The notes beneath the pieces are model-generated. The model did no database searches. It was not told where the DNA came from and saw nothing but the letters and a program-made list of their open reading frames with translations. A DNA stretch of 35,218 nucleotides. Source: Woeseiaceae bacterium. GTDB lineage: Bacteria; Pseudomonadota; Gammaproteobacteria; Steroidobacterales; Woeseiaceae. How positions within the stretch are numbered: the stretch's first letter is position 1; each line of letters begins with the position of its first letter. The DNA lies in assembly GCA_030066075.1 (NCBI GenBank), contig JASJCH010000017.1, forward strand, positions 1-35,218, read 5' to 3'. Shown one piece after another: positions 34,654 to 35,218 of the stretch. The position numbers and the translations under genes were made by a program.

Positions 34654-35218
34654 TCAGCCTGATTCCAGGATGCTACGGGCTTCCGCCGACTCGGGGAATT
34701 CGCGCAGGATCCGGTTCGAGTAGTCGGTTCGCGCCCGCTCGTCCCCGAGCTGCTCCTCGATGCGCACGCCGAGCAACAGCACACCGGCACTCGGCGTGTT
34801 CGTGCTCAGGAAGCGCTCGAGGAAGGCGCGCGCGCCGAGATAGTCCTCGGTCGTGAACTTCAGCAAAGTCATCTGCAACAACGCTTCGCCGTAGTCTCCC
34901 TTACGCGTCAGCGCGTCGCGAAAATACTGCTCGCCCAACGCAGCATCGGGCTTTTGCATCATGCAGACGCCGGCATTGGTCATCATGATGTAGGCGTTGT
35001 CGTTGTCGGGCACCTTGATTGCACGGTCGAAGTGCTTACGGGCATTGTCGAAGTCGCGCTGCTTGCACAGGAACACCGCGTAGGCGTTCTGCACGTTGAA
35101 GTCACGGGGGGCAATGCGAATGGCGTCTTCGTACGACTGCGTTGCCAGCCGGATGTTGTCGAGGTTCTCGTAGACCAGCGCCAGCGTGTAGTGTGTGACG
35201 GCGTTGTCGGGATCCAGC
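34654..35218 (-). CDS. pilF: type IV pilus biogenesis lipoprotein PilF (PilW), 5' end missing
   Basis: This frame stays open to the window edge, giving 187 visible C-terminal residues. TPR units follow one another, beginning LDPDNAVTHYTLALVYENLDN and APRDFNVQNAYAVFLCKQRDFDNARKHF, which match PilF/PilW. That outer-membrane lipoprotein promotes assembly of the PilQ secretin. Its place directly upstream of rodZ agrees with Pseudomonas. The start and any lipobox lie outside the window. An internal ATG at 35094 is not a credible start because the TPR pattern continues upstream of it. The stop lies two bases before the rodZ start. Confidence 0.9.
   Translation of the reverse strand, partial: LDPDNAVTHYTLALVYENLDNIRLATQSYEDAIRIAPRDFNVQNAYAVFLCKQRDFDNARKHFDRAIKVPDNDNAYIMMTNAGVCMMQKPDAALGEQYFRDALTRKGDYGEALLQMTLLKFTTEDYLGARAFLERFLSTNTPSAGVLLLGVRIEEQLGDERARTDYSNRILREFPESAEARSILESG

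Overview
The window is a continuous, gene-dense piece of a high-GC bacterial chromosome that looks gammaproteobacterial. The order pilF-rodZ-hisS-yfgM-bamB-der, the divergent guaBA/xseA pair and the tadA and mltF neighbours match layouts known from Escherichia and Pseudomonas. The periplasmic cytochromes, many lipoproteins and TolB/TPR membrane proteins suggest a free-living, possibly marine, respiring organism. A placement near Woeseiaceae or Chromatiales is only a guess. I see no prophage, insertion sequence, CRISPR array or integrase. No gene-free stretch exceeds 300 bases apart from the one holding the tRNA.

Layout. 1-2184 (minus): a likely operon of a minimal zinc metallopeptidase, a YpfJ-type zinc metallopeptidase and a D-2-hydroxyacid dehydrogenase. 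2223-9757: a lipoprotein endonuclease/phosphatase-fold protein, a small DUF6491-like lipoprotein, a penicillin/AHL-acylase-family lipoprotein, a dihaem peroxidase-family cytochrome and a large beta-helix lipoprotein. 9960-13075: a cysteine-rich Fe-S protein convergent with an ABC exporter. 13076-13455: tRNA-Ser(CGA) with its promoter and terminator, followed by a 119-base element built from pieces of the tRNA 3' end. 13456-16049: a PQQ-dependent sugar dehydrogenase and the lytic transglycosylase MltF. 16053-20984 (minus): guaB-guaA-tadA followed by a cytochrome c' and a dihaem cytochrome c. 21108-25433 (plus): xseA, an M23 peptidase, a YdjM-like membrane hydrolase and a TolB/TPR protein. 25430-27957 (minus): a second, paralogous TolB/TPR protein and a small membrane-anchored protein. 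27958-29145: metX bracketed by two REP-like palindromes. 29146-35218 (minus): der, bamB, yfgM, hisS, rodZ and the truncated pilF, with ispG absent from its usual place between rodZ and hisS.

How the genes work together. guaB and guaA make GMP from IMP. bamB and yfgM serve outer-membrane and envelope protein biogenesis, rodZ cell shape, pilF type IV pilus secretin assembly, and mltF and the M23 peptidase murein turnover. The PQQ dehydrogenase, the two cytochromes at 16053-17408 and the peroxidase-like protein at 6079-7455 would all act in the periplasm and could share electron carriers. Translation is tightly coupled: several gene pairs overlap by four bases (GTGA or ATGA) or abut exactly.

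The least explained items are the tRNA-Ser-derived structured element (13104-13222), the REP palindromes that supply the metX stop and touch the next start codon, the face-to-face TolB/TPR paralogues, and several genes whose -10-like hexamers sit only 6-8 bases from the start codon.
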